Under the pieces are notes generated by a model. It saw only the letters and a program-made list of their open reading frames with translations. It was not told where the DNA came from and searched no databases. From contig JAOPYO010000008.1 of assembly GCA_025964575.1 (NCBI GenBank), forward strand, positions 1-36,019: a stretch of DNA of 36,019 nt, read 5' to 3'. This document shows positions 1 through 8,741 of the stretch, in pieces. Each line of letters opens with the position of its first letter. Positions within the stretch are counted from its first letter, which is position 1. The translations under genes and the position numbers were made by a program. This DNA is from Actinomycetes bacterium (GTDB taxonomy: Bacteria; Actinomycetota; Actinomycetes; Streptosporangiales; Streptosporangiaceae).

Positions 1-8
1 AGGTACTC

Positions 9-221
9 GTGGCCGAGACCCTTAAGAAGGGCACCCGCGTGACCGGTGCCGAGCGCGACAAGCTGGCGTCGGAGCTGAAGAAGCGCTACGACTCCGGTGA
101 GAGCATCCGCGCGCTCGCCGCCGCCACAGGGCGCTCGTACGGATTCATCCACCGCATCCTGACGGAGTCCGGCGTGAACCTGCGCGGACGCGGTGGGGCG
201 ACCCGAGGCAAAAAGTCCTGA
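9..221 (+). CDS. Small helix-turn-helix protein
   Basis: A 70-residue protein starting at GTG, with a partial AGG-type ribosome site at the very edge of the window. Residues 15-58 form a Lys/Arg-rich helix followed by a compact helix-turn-helix: an IRALAAATGRSYGFIHRIL segment carries the small-residue turn and a recognition helix typical of resolvase or Xre-like DNA binders. The tail is basic and glycine-rich (RGRGG..RGKK). Small proteins of this kind are common and well conserved in actinomycetes, where they are annotated only as HTH-domain proteins. I infer DNA binding; the target is unknown. The downstream crotonase gene begins 139 bp later on the same strand, so co-transcription is possible but not shown. 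Confidence 0.8.
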   Translation: MAETLKKGTRVTGAERDKLASELKKRYDSGESIRALAAATGRSYGFIHRILTESGVNLRGRGGATRGKKS

Positions 222-360
222 ACATCCACCCCCGCAACAGTGCACCACCACCCGAACCGCCGCCGCGGCCGACCCAGTAAGGTCGAGCGCGGCGGCGGGC
301 CGGGCCACTGAACCGGACCGTCGCGACGCATGCACAGCCAACCCCTGGGGAGGGAGCGTC

Positions 361-1179
361 ATGACGGACCCGGCAGTGGGCACTGCAGTGGATGTTGAGG
401 GCCTGACGGCCGAAGACCTGGCACAAGCGGGTCTTCGGCTTGGAGTTGAAGGCGGCGTGGCCACCGTCACGCTGAACCGTCCTGAGCGCCGTAACGCGCA
501 GACGCCCAGGACGTGGCAGACCCTTGCCCGCATCGGCGCGACGCTGCCGGAGGACGTACGCGTCGTGGTGCTGCGTGGCGAGGGGCCGTCCTTCTCCGCC
601 GGTATCGACTTGCGCACCTTCACCCCTGAGGGGATCCCGGGCGAGGAGCCCGTGCTCAGGCCAGGAGCCGGCCCCGACGAGCTCGAGAGGGCCATCGCGG
701 GCTATCAGGAGGGCTTCACCTGGCTCCGGCGGCCCGACATCGTGTCCATCGCGGTGGTGCACGGGCATGCGATCGGTGCTGGGTTCCAGCTGGCGCTGGC
801 CTGTGACCTGCGGATCGTGGCGGACGACGTCAAGTTCTGCATGAAGGAACCGGCCCTCGGGCTGGTCCCCGACCTGACCGGCACCAAGCCGCTGGTCGAC
901 ATCGTCGGCCTGCCCCGGGCGATCGAGCTGTGCCTCACGGTCCGCACCGTCCTGGCCGACGAGGCCCGGGAGCTCGGCATCGCCCAGCTGGTCGTGCCAG
1001 GCGAGGAGCTGGACGCGGCGGTCCAGGATCTGGTCGCGGCGCTGCTGAAGGTCGACGCGGGCGCCGCGGTCGCCACCAAGCGGCTGCTGCAGCAGGCCCC
1101 CGGCAATACGCTCGAGGAGCAGATCGCCGTCGAGCGGCGGGAGCAGGTCGGCCGCATCCTCGGCACCCGTTCGGCGTAG
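361..1179 (+). CDS. Enoyl-CoA hydratase/isomerase (crotonase) family protein
   Basis: A 272-residue protein. I chose ATG 361 because GGGAGGG lies just upstream; the open frame extends further 5' without a better start. The crotonase fold shows in the two oxyanion-hole segments: GEGPSFSAGIDL (residues 73-84) and HGHAIGAGFQLALACDLR (134-151). Compared with rat enoyl-CoA hydratase, the first catalytic Glu is Gln143 here, while the second is kept as Glu163 (KEPALGLVPD). Asp171, eight residues after Glu163, matches the E-x7-D spacing of dienoyl-CoA isomerase. The protein therefore probably binds an acyl-CoA thioester, but may be an isomerase or other crotonase-fold enzyme and not a hydratase. It precedes an ABC exporter by 131 bp on the same strand. 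Confidence 0.88.
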   Translation: MTDPAVGTAVDVEGLTAEDLAQAGLRLGVEGGVATVTLNRPERRNAQTPRTWQTLARIGATLPEDVRVVVLRGEGPSFSAGIDLRTFTPEGIPGEEPVLRPGAGPDELERAIAGYQEGFTWLRRPDIVSIAVVHGHAIGAGFQLALACDLRIVADDVKFCMKEPALGLVPDLTGTKPLVDIVGLPRAIELCLTVRTVLADEARELGIAQLVVPGEELDAAVQDLVAALLKVDAGAAVATKRLLQQAPGNTLEEQIAVERREQVGRILGTRSA

Positions 1180-1310
1180 CCGGGGTTCGGCTGCCCGCCC
1201 GGTCAAGGAATAGGCTGGGCACTTACATGATTACACCAGGGGAGGGCGACGCGCTTCACCCCCATGGCTACGCCCCATCACCCCCGTGGGACTGACCTCT
1301 GGAGAGCATT

Positions 1311-3224
1311 GTGGACATGCCGGGCAACGGCTTTCAGATGATGGCGTCGTTCCGCCGGGACAGCTCCGTCACCCAGGAGAAGCTCAAGCCCGGCACGGTG
1401 AAGCGGATCATGGGCTACGCCCGGCCGTACATCCGTGATCTGGTCCTGTTCCTGATCCTCAACGCCGTTGCCGCGGTGATCGTGATCGCCGGTCCGCTGC
1501 TGATGCAGGCGATCATCGACAAGGGCATTCTGCAGAAGGACACGAGCCTCGTGGTCTGGCTGGCGTCCGCGGTCGCGGGGCTGGCCCTGCTGGAGGCGGT
1601 GCTCTCGCTCTTCCAGCGCTGGTATTCCGCGCGGATCGGCGAGGGCCTCATCTACGACCTGCGCACCCAGGTCTTCGACCATGTCCAGCGGATGCCGGTG
1701 GCGTTCTTCATGCGGGCCCAGACAGGCTCACTGGTCAGCCGGCTCAACAACGACGTGATCGGCGCCCAGCGGGCGCTCACCACCACGCTGTCGTCGGTGG
1801 TCTCCAACGTGATCAGCCTGGTGCTGGTGCTGGGGGCCATGGTCTGGCTCTCCTGGCAGGTCACGCTGATCGCCCTCGTGCTGCTGCCGATCTTCGTGAT
1901 CCCGGCCAAGCTCGTCGGGCGCCGGTTGTCGAGGATCAGCCGCGAGCAGATGCAGCTGGACGCGGAGATGAGCTCGCTCATGACCGAGCGCTTCAACGTG
2001 GCCGGAGCCATGCTGGCCAAGCTCTACGGCCGCCCCGCCGAAGAGTCGGAGATGTTCTCCGGCCGGGCCGGGCGCGTCCGGGACATCGGCATCGTGTCCG
2101 CGATGTACGGCCGGATCTTCTTCACCGCCCTGACGCTGGTCGCCGCGCTGGCCACCGCCATGGTGTACGGGGTGGGGGGCGTGCTCGCCGTGGACGGCAC
2201 CCTTCAGCTCGGCACCCTGGTCGCTCTGGCCACCCTGCTGACCCGGCTGTACGGCCCGCTGACCGCACTGTCCAACGTCCACGTCGACGTGATGACTGCG
2301 CTCGTCAGCTTCGACCGGGTCTTCGAGGTGCTCGATCTCAAGCCGATGATCGACGAGAAGCCGGACGCGGAGCCCATGAAGGCCGAGGACCGCGCCGCCC
2401 CACAGGTCGAGTTCGACCATGTCACCTTCCGGTACCCCGCGGCCGCCGAGGTCTCGCTGGCCTCGCTGGAGTCGATCGCCCGCACCGACACCTCGCCCAG
2501 CAAGACCGTGCTGCGTGACGTGTCCTTCACCGCCGCCCCCGGCGCCCTCGTCGCCCTCGTCGGCCCCTCCGGCGCCGGCAAGACGACGATCACCCAGCTG
2601 GTCTCGCGGCTGTACGACGTGACCGGCGGGGCGGTCCGCATCGGCGGTCAGGACGTCCGCGAGGTCACGCTCGAGTCGCTGCGGGCCGCCATCGGCGTCG
2701 TGCCGCAGGACGCGCACCTCTACCACGACTCCATCCGCAACAACCTGCTCTATGCCCGGCCGGACGCCACCGAGGAGGACCTGTTCGCGGCTCTCAGGGC
2801 CGCGCAGCTCCACGATCTGGTCGCGGCCATGTCCGAGGGCCTGGACACCATCGTGGGGGACCGGGGCTACCGGATGTCCGGCGGCGAGAAGCAGCGGCTG
2901 GCCATCGCCCGGCTGCTGCTGAAGGCACCGTCGGTCGTCGTTCTCGACGAGGCCACCGCCCACCTCGACTCGGAGTCGGAGGCGGCCGTGCAGCGGGCCC
3001 TGCAGATCGCGCTGGCCGGCCGTACGTCCCTCGTCATTGCGCACCGCCTCTCCACCATCCGGGAGGCGGACCAGATCCTCGTGATCGACGACGGCCGCAT
3101 CGTCGAGCGCGGCCGCCACGAGGAGCTGCTTCTGGCCGGTGGGCTCTACGCCGAGCTCTACCACACTCAGTTCGCGCGGCAGGAGACCCTGCCCGAGGTG
3201 CAGGTGACCTCCACCGCGGGATGA
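1311..3224 (+). CDS. Fused ABC exporter (membrane domain plus ATPase)
   Basis: A 637-residue half-transporter that should form a homo- or heterodimer in the membrane. GTG 1311 is preferred over ATG 1317 because GGAG (1301-1304) sits six bases upstream of it. Residues about 40-325 form the six-helix type IV exporter domain. Residues 365-620 form the nucleotide-binding domain with Walker A GPSGAGKTT (418-426), Q-loop Gln466, signature MSGGEKQRL (522-530), Walker B VVVLDE (542-547, catalytic Glu547) and H-loop His578. A Ser/Thr-rich insertion (about 380-398) lies early in the ATPase domain. All catalytic residues are intact. The substrate (lipid, drug or peptide) cannot be told from sequence, and no partner half-transporter is adjacent. 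Confidence 0.93.
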   Translation: MDMPGNGFQMMASFRRDSSVTQEKLKPGTVKRIMGYARPYIRDLVLFLILNAVAAVIVIAGPLLMQAIIDKGILQKDTSLVVWLASAVAGLALLEAVLSLFQRWYSARIGEGLIYDLRTQVFDHVQRMPVAFFMRAQTGSLVSRLNNDVIGAQRALTTTLSSVVSNVISLVLVLGAMVWLSWQVTLIALVLLPIFVIPAKLVGRRLSRISREQMQLDAEMSSLMTERFNVAGAMLAKLYGRPAEESEMFSGRAGRVRDIGIVSAMYGRIFFTALTLVAALATAMVYGVGGVLAVDGTLQLGTLVALATLLTRLYGPLTALSNVHVDVMTALVSFDRVFEVLDLKPMIDEKPDAEPMKAEDRAAPQVEFDHVTFRYPAAAEVSLASLESIARTDTSPSKTVLRDVSFTAAPGALVALVGPSGAGKTTITQLVSRLYDVTGGAVRIGGQDVREVTLESLRAAIGVVPQDAHLYHDSIRNNLLYARPDATEEDLFAALRAAQLHDLVAAMSEGLDTIVGDRGYRMSGGEKQRLAIARLLLKAPSVVVLDEATAHLDSESEAAVQRALQIALAGRTSLVIAHRLSTIREADQILVIDDGRIVERGRHEELLLAGGLYAELYHTQFARQETLPEVQVTSTAG

Positions 3225-3381
3225 GCGGGCCCGACGATCCCGCCCTGGAGGGCGCAGTATCTTCGGTTATGGTCACTACGCTCAGTGACATCCAGAACCT
3301 GACGTCACGCCGGTCACGACCCGGAAAGTAGCGGTCCGACCTCAAGAAACAGGCGCATATCGCGCTGGGAAATGGTCCGCG

Positions 3382-3410
3382 TTCGGATTGTTATCGCGGC
3401 AGTGTGTAGT
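3382..3410 (+). promoter_or_regulatory. Possible promoter of the 3441 gene
   Basis: TTCGGA (3382-3387) and TGTAGT (3405-3410) are separated by 17 bp, in an intergenic stretch poorer in GC than its surroundings. The expected transcript would start about 25 bases before GTG 3441. This is a pattern match only. Confidence 0.3.
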
Positions 3411-3440
3411 AACCCGTGCACTGCGGGTAGTGCCCCATAG

Positions 3441-3983
3441 GTGAGTGCTGGGACGAGATCACGCGCACGGTGGCTCTGGGCCACAGTTTCGGCGGGATGC
3501 ACGGCGGTCCTGCTGTTCGCCGGGGCGCAGGTGGGTGGCTGGCGCGAGCCCGTCACTCATACGGCCGCCTACCGGGAGGCCGGGGTGACGTCGTCGCCGG
3601 ATGTGTCGGCCAGGCCCGCCTATGCCGGCCGGGCGCGGGTCTTCGGGCTCGTCACACCGGGAGCGGACTCCGGCCAGGTGCTCTTTGCTCCGGCCCGCCG
3701 GATGCAGCCGAGCGGCCCGGAGACCGTGTATCCGGCAAACGTGGAGCCTTACCAGGAGCTGCCGCTCGCTCCGAACGCCCAGATCCGGGTGACGGCTCCG
3801 ATCGCGCTCGAGGATCTCCCGGACTACGTGCAGGGCGTCAAGGTCTCCGCCCAGCGGTTCCCGGGGCTGTACCGCGAAGCCGATCAGCGGTACGGCCCGT
3901 TCCTCGACCGCGGGCACATGTTCGAGCTCTGGTTCGACGACCAGGGGTGCATCGTGCGTATGCAGCAGATCTTCAGCCCCTGA
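3441..3983 (+). CDS. Membrane-anchored or secreted protein of unknown function
   Basis: A 180-residue protein starting at GTG with no strong ribosome site. Arg-rich residues 6-11 followed by a hydrophobic helix (about 12-30) look like an uncleaved signal anchor or a signal peptide. The remaining 150 residues are soluble, rich in Pro, Ala and Tyr, and contain a single Cys (Cys170) near the C-terminus. I recognise no domain. A putative lipoprotein gene follows 122 bp downstream on the same strand, so both products probably act at the cell surface. Third-position GC is high and in keeping with a real gene. Confidence 0.65.
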   Translation: MSAGTRSRARWLWATVSAGCTAVLLFAGAQVGGWREPVTHTAAYREAGVTSSPDVSARPAYAGRARVFGLVTPGADSGQVLFAPARRMQPSGPETVYPANVEPYQELPLAPNAQIRVTAPIALEDLPDYVQGVKVSAQRFPGLYREADQRYGPFLDRGHMFELWFDDQGCIVRMQQIFSP

Positions 3984-4105
3984 CCGCCTCGCCGCGCGCG
4001 GAGGATCATGCGACGCGCCGTGATTCCGGCAGAGCGTGCGGTGACGCGATCCTGCTGACACAGTGCACTCGACCTTTTACTTCAGGTGATATCCGGGGGG
4101 ATCGC

Positions 4106-4522
4106 ATGAAGCACACTCGAGCAATAGGCATCACGATCCTGGCGGCCGCGGTGACACTGACCGGCTGCGGCGGTAGCAAGAGAGCCAAGGTGTCCGGCGC
4201 CACTGGCAGCGTGTCGGCAGTAGCGAGTGGGCTCCGGCCCAGCGCGTCGGCGGCGACCACCGTCCGGGGCACGGTCCGGGCCGGCGGGTACTGCTCGGTC
4301 GCGAACGCCGCGGGCAGGACCGCGGAGGGCACGGAGGTCCGGTGCGTCACCAGGCCGGGGGAGACTCGCAAGCGCTGGGTCGTGGTGACGGGTTCGACCG
4401 CGGGTGCCAAGGCCGGCAGGTTCTGTACGCCGGAGGGCGCCACCGCCAAGGCCGCGGACGGCACCATGCTCACGTGCACCAAGAAGAGTGGTCAACGGCA
4501 GGCCCGCTGGGTGAAGAAGTAG
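4106..4522 (+). CDS. Lipoprotein with two copies of a two-cysteine module
   Basis: A 138-residue protein. ATG 4106 follows CCGGGGGG; longer in-frame starts would bury the signal peptide. Residues 1-20 form a lipoprotein signal ending in lipobox LTGC, so Cys21 should be lipidated and the protein anchored outside the membrane. After a Ser/Ala/Thr-rich linker come two copies of one module: Cys63-x16-Cys80 then Arg-Trp at 90-91, and Cys107-x16-Cys124 then Arg-Trp at 134-135. The C-to-C and C-to-W spacings are identical, and each copy carries G-T between its cysteines (EGTEVRC, DGTMLTC). Each pair probably forms one disulfide. I know similar modules in other actinobacterial surface proteins but no assigned function. 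A hairpin terminator follows directly. Confidence 0.8.
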   Translation: MKHTRAIGITILAAAVTLTGCGGSKRAKVSGATGSVSAVASGLRPSASAATTVRGTVRAGGYCSVANAAGRTAEGTEVRCVTRPGETRKRWVVVTGSTAGAKAGRFCTPEGATAKAADGTMLTCTKKSGQRQARWVKK

Positions 4523-4532
4523 AGGCTCTCCC

Positions 4533-4568
4533 GAGAACCCGGCACATATGGACCGTGCCGGGGTTCTC
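4533..4568 (+). terminator. Stem-loop terminator after the lipoprotein gene
   Basis: A 13-bp arm (4533-4545, GAGAACCCGGCAC) pairs with 4555-4568 with a single bulged G around a 9-base loop, starting 10 bases after the stop codon. There is no strong U-tract, as is common for actinomycete terminators. Confidence 0.65.
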
Positions 4569-4652
4569 TGCCTGCCACCGGCCCTTCCACCACCCCGCCG
4601 CGAAGGACAGGGCATCCTCGCTGTAGACATCAGGTGACAGCAGGGAGGACCG

Positions 4653-5714
4653 ATGCGGGCTGTGGTGTATGAGGGGTTCGGTCGGCGACCGGAGGTGTGC
4701 GAGGTCCCCGACCCCGCGCCGTCCCCGGGCGGAGCCGTCATCCGGGTCGAGGCGACGGGGCTGTGCCGCAGTGACTGGCATGGATGGATGGGCCATGACC
4801 CCGACATCCGGTTGCCGCACGTGCCCGGCCACGAGTTCGCCGGGATGGTGGAGTCGGTAGGCGCCGACGTTGTGCGCAGGCGGCCGGGCGACCGCGTGAC
4901 GGCGCCGTTCGTCTGCGCGTGCGGGCGCTGCGATGCCTGCGTGGCCGGTGACCAGCAGGTCTGCGAACAGCAGACTCAGCCAGGCTTCACCCACTGGGGG
5001 TCCTTCTCCGGTTATGTCGCGATCGAGAACGCCGATGTCAATCTTGTCCCGCTGCCCGAGGAGCTGTCGTATGTCACCGCGGCGAGTCTCGGCTGCCGCT
5101 TCGCCACCGCCTTCCGTGCCGTCGTCGCCCAGGGCCGGGCGGCACCCGGCGAGTGGGTGGTGGTGCACGGCTGTGGGGGAGTCGGGCTGTCGGCGGTGAT
5201 GATCGCGGCTGCGCAGGGGGCTCGCGTGGTGGCCGTGGACGTCTCGTCCGAAGCCCTGGCGCTGGCCGAGAGCTTCGGCGCGGAAGTGTGCGTCGACGCG
5301 TCTGCAGGCGACGTGGTCGCGGCGGTCAGAGAGACGACCGGTGGTGGCGCGCACGTGTCGGTCGACGCGCTGGGCAGCCCGGTGACGTGTGCGGCGTCGA
5401 TCGAGGGCCTGCGGCGCCGCGGGCGGCATGTCCAGGTCGGCCTGCTGCCGGCCGCCGCCGGGCGCCCGGCCGTCCCGATGGAGCGGGTCATCGGCTGGGA
5501 ACTGGAGATCCTCGGCAGCCACGGCATGGCCGCCCACGCGTACGTGCCCATGATGGACCTGATCGCCGCCGGGACACTCCGCCCCGACCTGCTCGTCACC
5601 GGCACCATCGGCCTTACCGAAGCGCCCGCGGCCCTGATGGAGATGGGTGACGCGCCGCCCACCGGAGTCACGGTGATCCTCCCAGCAGCAACTTCGCGGA
5701 ATTTAGGAGGCTGA
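4653..5714 (+). CDS. Zinc-dependent alcohol dehydrogenase family protein
   Basis: A 353-residue medium-chain dehydrogenase. ATG 4653 follows GGGAGG at good spacing. Catalytic zinc ligands are Cys38 ([10 protein letters not shown]), His60-Glu61 ([10 protein letters not shown]) and probably Cys148. The structural zinc lobe has Cys90, Cys93, Cys96 and Cys104. The Rossmann motif GCGGVG lies at 173-178, and Asp196 at the end of the next strand (VVAVD) suggests NAD over NADP. The family oxidises alcohols or reduces aldehydes; the substrate is unknown. It stands alone after the terminator at 4533. A second, clearly different zinc dehydrogenase follows at 6471. Confidence 0.92.
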   Translation: MRAVVYEGFGRRPEVCEVPDPAPSPGGAVIRVEATGLCRSDWHGWMGHDPDIRLPHVPGHEFAGMVESVGADVVRRRPGDRVTAPFVCACGRCDACVAGDQQVCEQQTQPGFTHWGSFSGYVAIENADVNLVPLPEELSYVTAASLGCRFATAFRAVVAQGRAAPGEWVVVHGCGGVGLSAVMIAAAQGARVVAVDVSSEALALAESFGAEVCVDASAGDVVAAVRETTGGGAHVSVDALGSPVTCAASIEGLRRRGRHVQVGLLPAAAGRPAVPMERVIGWELEILGSHGMAAHAYVPMMDLIAAGTLRPDLLVTGTIGLTEAPAALMEMGDAPPTGVTVILPAATSRNLGG

Positions 5715-6207
5715 CCGTCTCGGGGCCAACGTCCCGTGGCCGGCGCCGGTGAATGTTGCCCAGGCCTGTGCCGAGAGCGGACCGAGGTCTCCTCTCGTGG
5801 TAGATGATCGTCCGAGTCGTGACGGTTCCCAGGTCCTCAGTTGGGTTCCGTGATCGATTCGGCACGCCATGATGACAAGAGGTCCGCCGGACCTTCGTGT
5901 GAGGCGGCATGATCCGTGATCTTGCTGTTCGCGCCGACGTGACTGCAGGACCACGGGGGCAGAGGGATTGCCGTGCGGGGAGCACTGGTGGTGGCCGTCT
6001 GCTGTCTGGTTCCGGCGGCCGGCTGATACGACCCGGCGTAGGCCTGGGTGCCCGGAGGCATGCTGCGGCGTCGACGGGGACCGGGACTTGACCGGCCCGA
6101 CGTACTTCGCTGTACGGCGGTGTGGAGGCAACCGAGGCGTCACCTGCCAGAGGGACGCTGTCGAATGATCGTGTGAAGACGCACGACGTCTCGTAGGAGG
6201 TGGGACA
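5715..6207. other. Gene-poor stretch, nothing recognised
   Basis: About 490 bases between the first dehydrogenase and the 43-aa ORF. Open frames exist on both strands, up to 258 codons on the minus strand, but they lack a convincing ribosome site and show Arg/Ser/Pro-rich composition typical of noncoding frames. No repeat or recognisable gene remnant was seen. Local GC is somewhat lower than in the flanking genes. Confidence 0.5.
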
Positions 6208-6339
6208 GTGCAGCTGTCCATCAAGCGTGGGTTCGGCCGTTACACGGCACTCTTTGTCGGCCTTGGCGCCGCCGGCCTGGCCATCGGCTGGATCGGCCCG
6301 GACATCACCGCGACCCTGATCGCCAACCGTTCCCAGTGA
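6208..6339 (+). CDS. Small single-pass membrane protein (43 aa)
   Basis: GTG 6208 lies seven bases after a strong GGAGG (6196-6200). The 43 codons give a basic N-terminus (QLSIKRGFGRY), a hydrophobic segment rich in Gly, Ala, Leu and Ile (about residues 13-30), and a short polar tail ending ANRSQ. This is the layout of a small membrane peptide. The second zinc dehydrogenase starts 131 bp downstream on the same strand. I do not recognise a family. The ribosome site and amphipathic layout are the main evidence that it is translated. Confidence 0.5.
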   Translation: MQLSIKRGFGRYTALFVGLGAAGLAIGWIGPDITATLIANRSQ

Positions 6340-6470
6340 GCCGGGTGGACGCGCACGTCTGGGACGTCGACTTTTGTCCTGCGGCTCTTGGGCAATGAGT
6401 ACTGACATGAGTACGTGCCCGTGCCCGGCCCCTGGACTGGACATCGACCAACTGGTGGACTGGAGTCGTC

Positions 6471-7652
6471 ATGCGCGCTGTTGTCTATCAAGGCATCCAC
6501 AACGTCGCGCTTCGAGAGGTTCCCGACGCGACGATCGAGGAACCGACCGACGTGGTCATCAGGGTTACCTCGAGTGCGGTCTGCGGCAGTGACCTGCACA
6601 TGTACGACGGCCGACCCGAGCCGCCTCCGGGACTGATCATGGGTCATGAGCCGCTGGGCTTGGTCGAGCAGGTGGGAAGCGCCGTACAGAGGGTGACGGC
6701 CGGAATGCGAGTCGTTGTACCAACGCATCTGTACTGTGGCGTCTGCTACAACTGCGCGCGCGGCTTCACCGCGTCCTGCATGCGGGTCCGCGAGGACGGG
6801 CTGGGCGCGGCCTATGGATACGCCGGTATGGGCGACTACCCCGGCGCCTGGGCCGAACTGCTCCGGGTGCCCTTCGCGGACGCCAACTGCGTGCCCGTCC
6901 CCGGCACGCCCGGCGACGACAGGGAGGACGACTTCGTACTGCTGGCCGACGCATTCGTCACCGGATGGCATGCCACTCATCTGGCGCGGGTGTCCGCCGG
7001 CGACACGGTGGCCGTCTTCGGCGCGGGAGCGGTCGGCTTGCTTGCGGCCTACTCCAGCGTGCTGCGCGGCGCGGCGGTGGTCTTCTCGGTAGACCGGGTC
7101 CCCGAGCGACTGACCATGGCCAAAGCACTGGGTGCGGTGCCGATCGATTTCACGCGAGGTGACCCGGTCGAGCTGATCATCGAATACCTGCGTTCGATGG
7201 GGCTGCCGCTGGCCGAGAAGCCTTTGATCGGCACCGACGTGGTAATCGACGCCGTCGGCTTTCAGGCCCTGGACCGCGCGGATGTCTCGAAGGAATCGGC
7301 CACCCAGGTCATCTCCGACGCCGCGCGGCTGGTCAACCCCAACGGGCGGCTCGGCATCGCCGGCGTGTATCCGGCCAAGGACCCTCGTGCTCCTGAGAGT
7401 GCCGAGACTGACGGCTCACTCAGCGTGCTGTGGGGGCGCTTCTTCGGCAAGAGCGTGAGCATCGGCTTCGGCCGCACCAACGACCGCCAGTACACCGCAC
7501 TGCTTCGCGACCTGGTCACCGCCGGACGCGCCAGCCCAGGAGCGATCGTCTCGCACCATGGAGCCTTGGAGGACGCGCCCGCTCTGCTTGCGGAGTTTCG
7601 CCGACGCGAACACGGTGTCGTCAAGGCGGTGCTCCAACCACAGTCTCGGTGA
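6471..7652 (+). CDS. Zinc-dependent dehydrogenase, formaldehyde-dehydrogenase-like
   Basis: A 393-residue medium-chain dehydrogenase starting at ATG 6471, with GGAG in the upstream ACTGGAGTCGTC. Catalytic zinc ligands: Cys38 (AVCGSDLHMY), His59-Glu60 (MGHEPLG) and probably Asp160 in LADAFVTGWH, a feature of the glutathione-independent formaldehyde dehydrogenase branch. The structural lobe is Cys89, Cys92, Cys95, Cys103. The Rossmann motif is GAGAVG (184-189), with Asp208 for NAD. Its length of about 390, longer than ordinary alcohol dehydrogenases, and an insertion around residues 230-275 also fit that branch. I infer aldehyde or alcohol oxidation; true formaldehyde activity is not shown. The next gene is convergent. 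Confidence 0.88.
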   Translation: MRAVVYQGIHNVALREVPDATIEEPTDVVIRVTSSAVCGSDLHMYDGRPEPPPGLIMGHEPLGLVEQVGSAVQRVTAGMRVVVPTHLYCGVCYNCARGFTASCMRVREDGLGAAYGYAGMGDYPGAWAELLRVPFADANCVPVPGTPGDDREDDFVLLADAFVTGWHATHLARVSAGDTVAVFGAGAVGLLAAYSSVLRGAAVVFSVDRVPERLTMAKALGAVPIDFTRGDPVELIIEYLRSMGLPLAEKPLIGTDVVIDAVGFQALDRADVSKESATQVISDAARLVNPNGRLGIAGVYPAKDPRAPESAETDGSLSVLWGRFFGKSVSIGFGRTNDRQYTALLRDLVTAGRASPGAIVSHHGALEDAPALLAEFRRREHGVVKAVLQPQSR

Positions 7653-7741
7653 CGGGCACCCGGCCGCCTCGCGCCGACCCGCGTCCTAGCAAGTGCACCT
7701 ACGAGGGAGGCTTGGCACTGGAGGATCGGCTGCGATGTGGA

Positions 7742-8671
7742 TCAGGAGGCGGTGTCCGTGGTGAGCGGGTAGCCGAGGCGGGTCAGCTCGCGGCCGGCGA
7801 TGCGCTCGACCTGCTGGGCCTGCTTGCCGTTGAGGCGCTTCTTCCAGGCGCCGATGGCGCGTCCCCCGGCATCACGCTCGCTCCTGCGGACCAGGCCGGA
7901 AAGGGTGGCCTTGGAGAGGCGGGCGCCCAGATAGGCCGACATGTCCGCGGTGACGCGGCCGGGCCGGGTGACCAGATCCTCGTAGCGCACCGTGAACAAC
8001 TGTTCCGCCGGAGTCTGGGCGCGCAGCCGGGCACTCAGCCGGATCGCGCCGCGCCAGCGCAGCGCGCACTTGACCGCCATGGACGAACTCGCCCACCGGT
8101 GACGCTCGGTCTCGTCCTCCACCCCGAGGAATGGGTTGGGGAAGACGTCTTCGAGGTTGGAGAAGCCCGGCTTGAACCAGGTGAGGCAGCGATCGTCGTT
8201 GAGCATGTCCGCGACGACGTCCCGCCCGTCCCGGATCACCTGGAGCAACTGCGCGTCGGGGAACGCGTCCAGCAGCACGTCCGCGCTGTAGAGCAGATCA
8301 AGTGAGGAGTCGGCGAAGCGCTCGACGCCACGCGGTTCGACGCACGGTCCCGGCTCCGCGAAGCTGCTCAGGGCCCGGCATTCGGCCGAGCATTCCGTGC
8401 AGCCCTGCGGTGAGATCCGCCAGGCAGCGGCGTAGGCGTCGCGCAGGACCCGGGCGGCCCCACGCTCCTGATCCGTGGCGATGGAGGGTCGGCGCGCGAA
8501 GGCGTACGTCACTCGCAGCACGTCCGGGCGGCCGGCCGTCAGGTGGAACCCGGTGGATCGTTTGAGCGCACGCGCCAGGAGATCCGTGCCGGAGTGCGGC
8601 GCGCCCAGGACAAACACCGGCTGGCGGACCTTGGTGCCATTGATCACCAGGATGTGCGGCGTGGAGCTCAT
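7742..8671 (-). CDS. Sulfotransferase family protein
   Basis: A 309-residue protein if started at ATG 8671, which has GGTGG upstream; the frame continues open to an ATG at 8719. The PAPS-binding signature is present: LGAPHSGTDLLARAL (from residue 22) is the 5'-phosphosulfate loop, and VIRDGRDVVADML (about 145-157) is the 3'-phosphate segment. A further conserved RYEDLV follows at about 229. Residues 91-98 contain an unusual Cys cluster (CTECSAEC), possibly disulfide or metal-binding. The family moves sulfate from PAPS to hydroxyl or amine groups; the acceptor is unknown. The gene converges on the dehydrogenase at 6471 and has no biosynthetic partner beside it. Confidence 0.85.
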   Translation of the reverse strand: MSSTPHILVINGTKVRQPVFVLGAPHSGTDLLARALKRSTGFHLTAGRPDVLRVTYAFARRPSIATDQERGAARVLRDAYAAAWRISPQGCTECSAECRALSSFAEPGPCVEPRGVERFADSSLDLLYSADVLLDAFPDAQLLQVIRDGRDVVADMLNDDRCLTWFKPGFSNLEDVFPNPFLGVEDETERHRWASSSMAVKCALRWRGAIRLSARLRAQTPAEQLFTVRYEDLVTRPGRVTADMSAYLGARLSKATLSGLVRRSERDAGGRAIGAWKKRLNGKQAQQVERIAGRELTRLGYPLTTDTAS

Positions 8672-8741
8672 AGTTGCCACCAAGTGTTGCACCTCGGGCG
8701 TCCTGGTGTGACGCGGCACACGCTTCGCCGACCAACGCGGA

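Noticed and set aside
1728..3164. 478-codon minus-strand frame inside the ABC exporter gene
   Set aside because: Shadow of the exporter, with Gly/Asp/His/Gln-rich composition and no domain.
5668..6444. 258-codon minus-strand frame over the gene-poor region
   Set aside because: Ser/Pro/Arg-rich translation with no recognisable domain or ribosome site, and it overlaps the end of a real gene and the 43-aa ORF.
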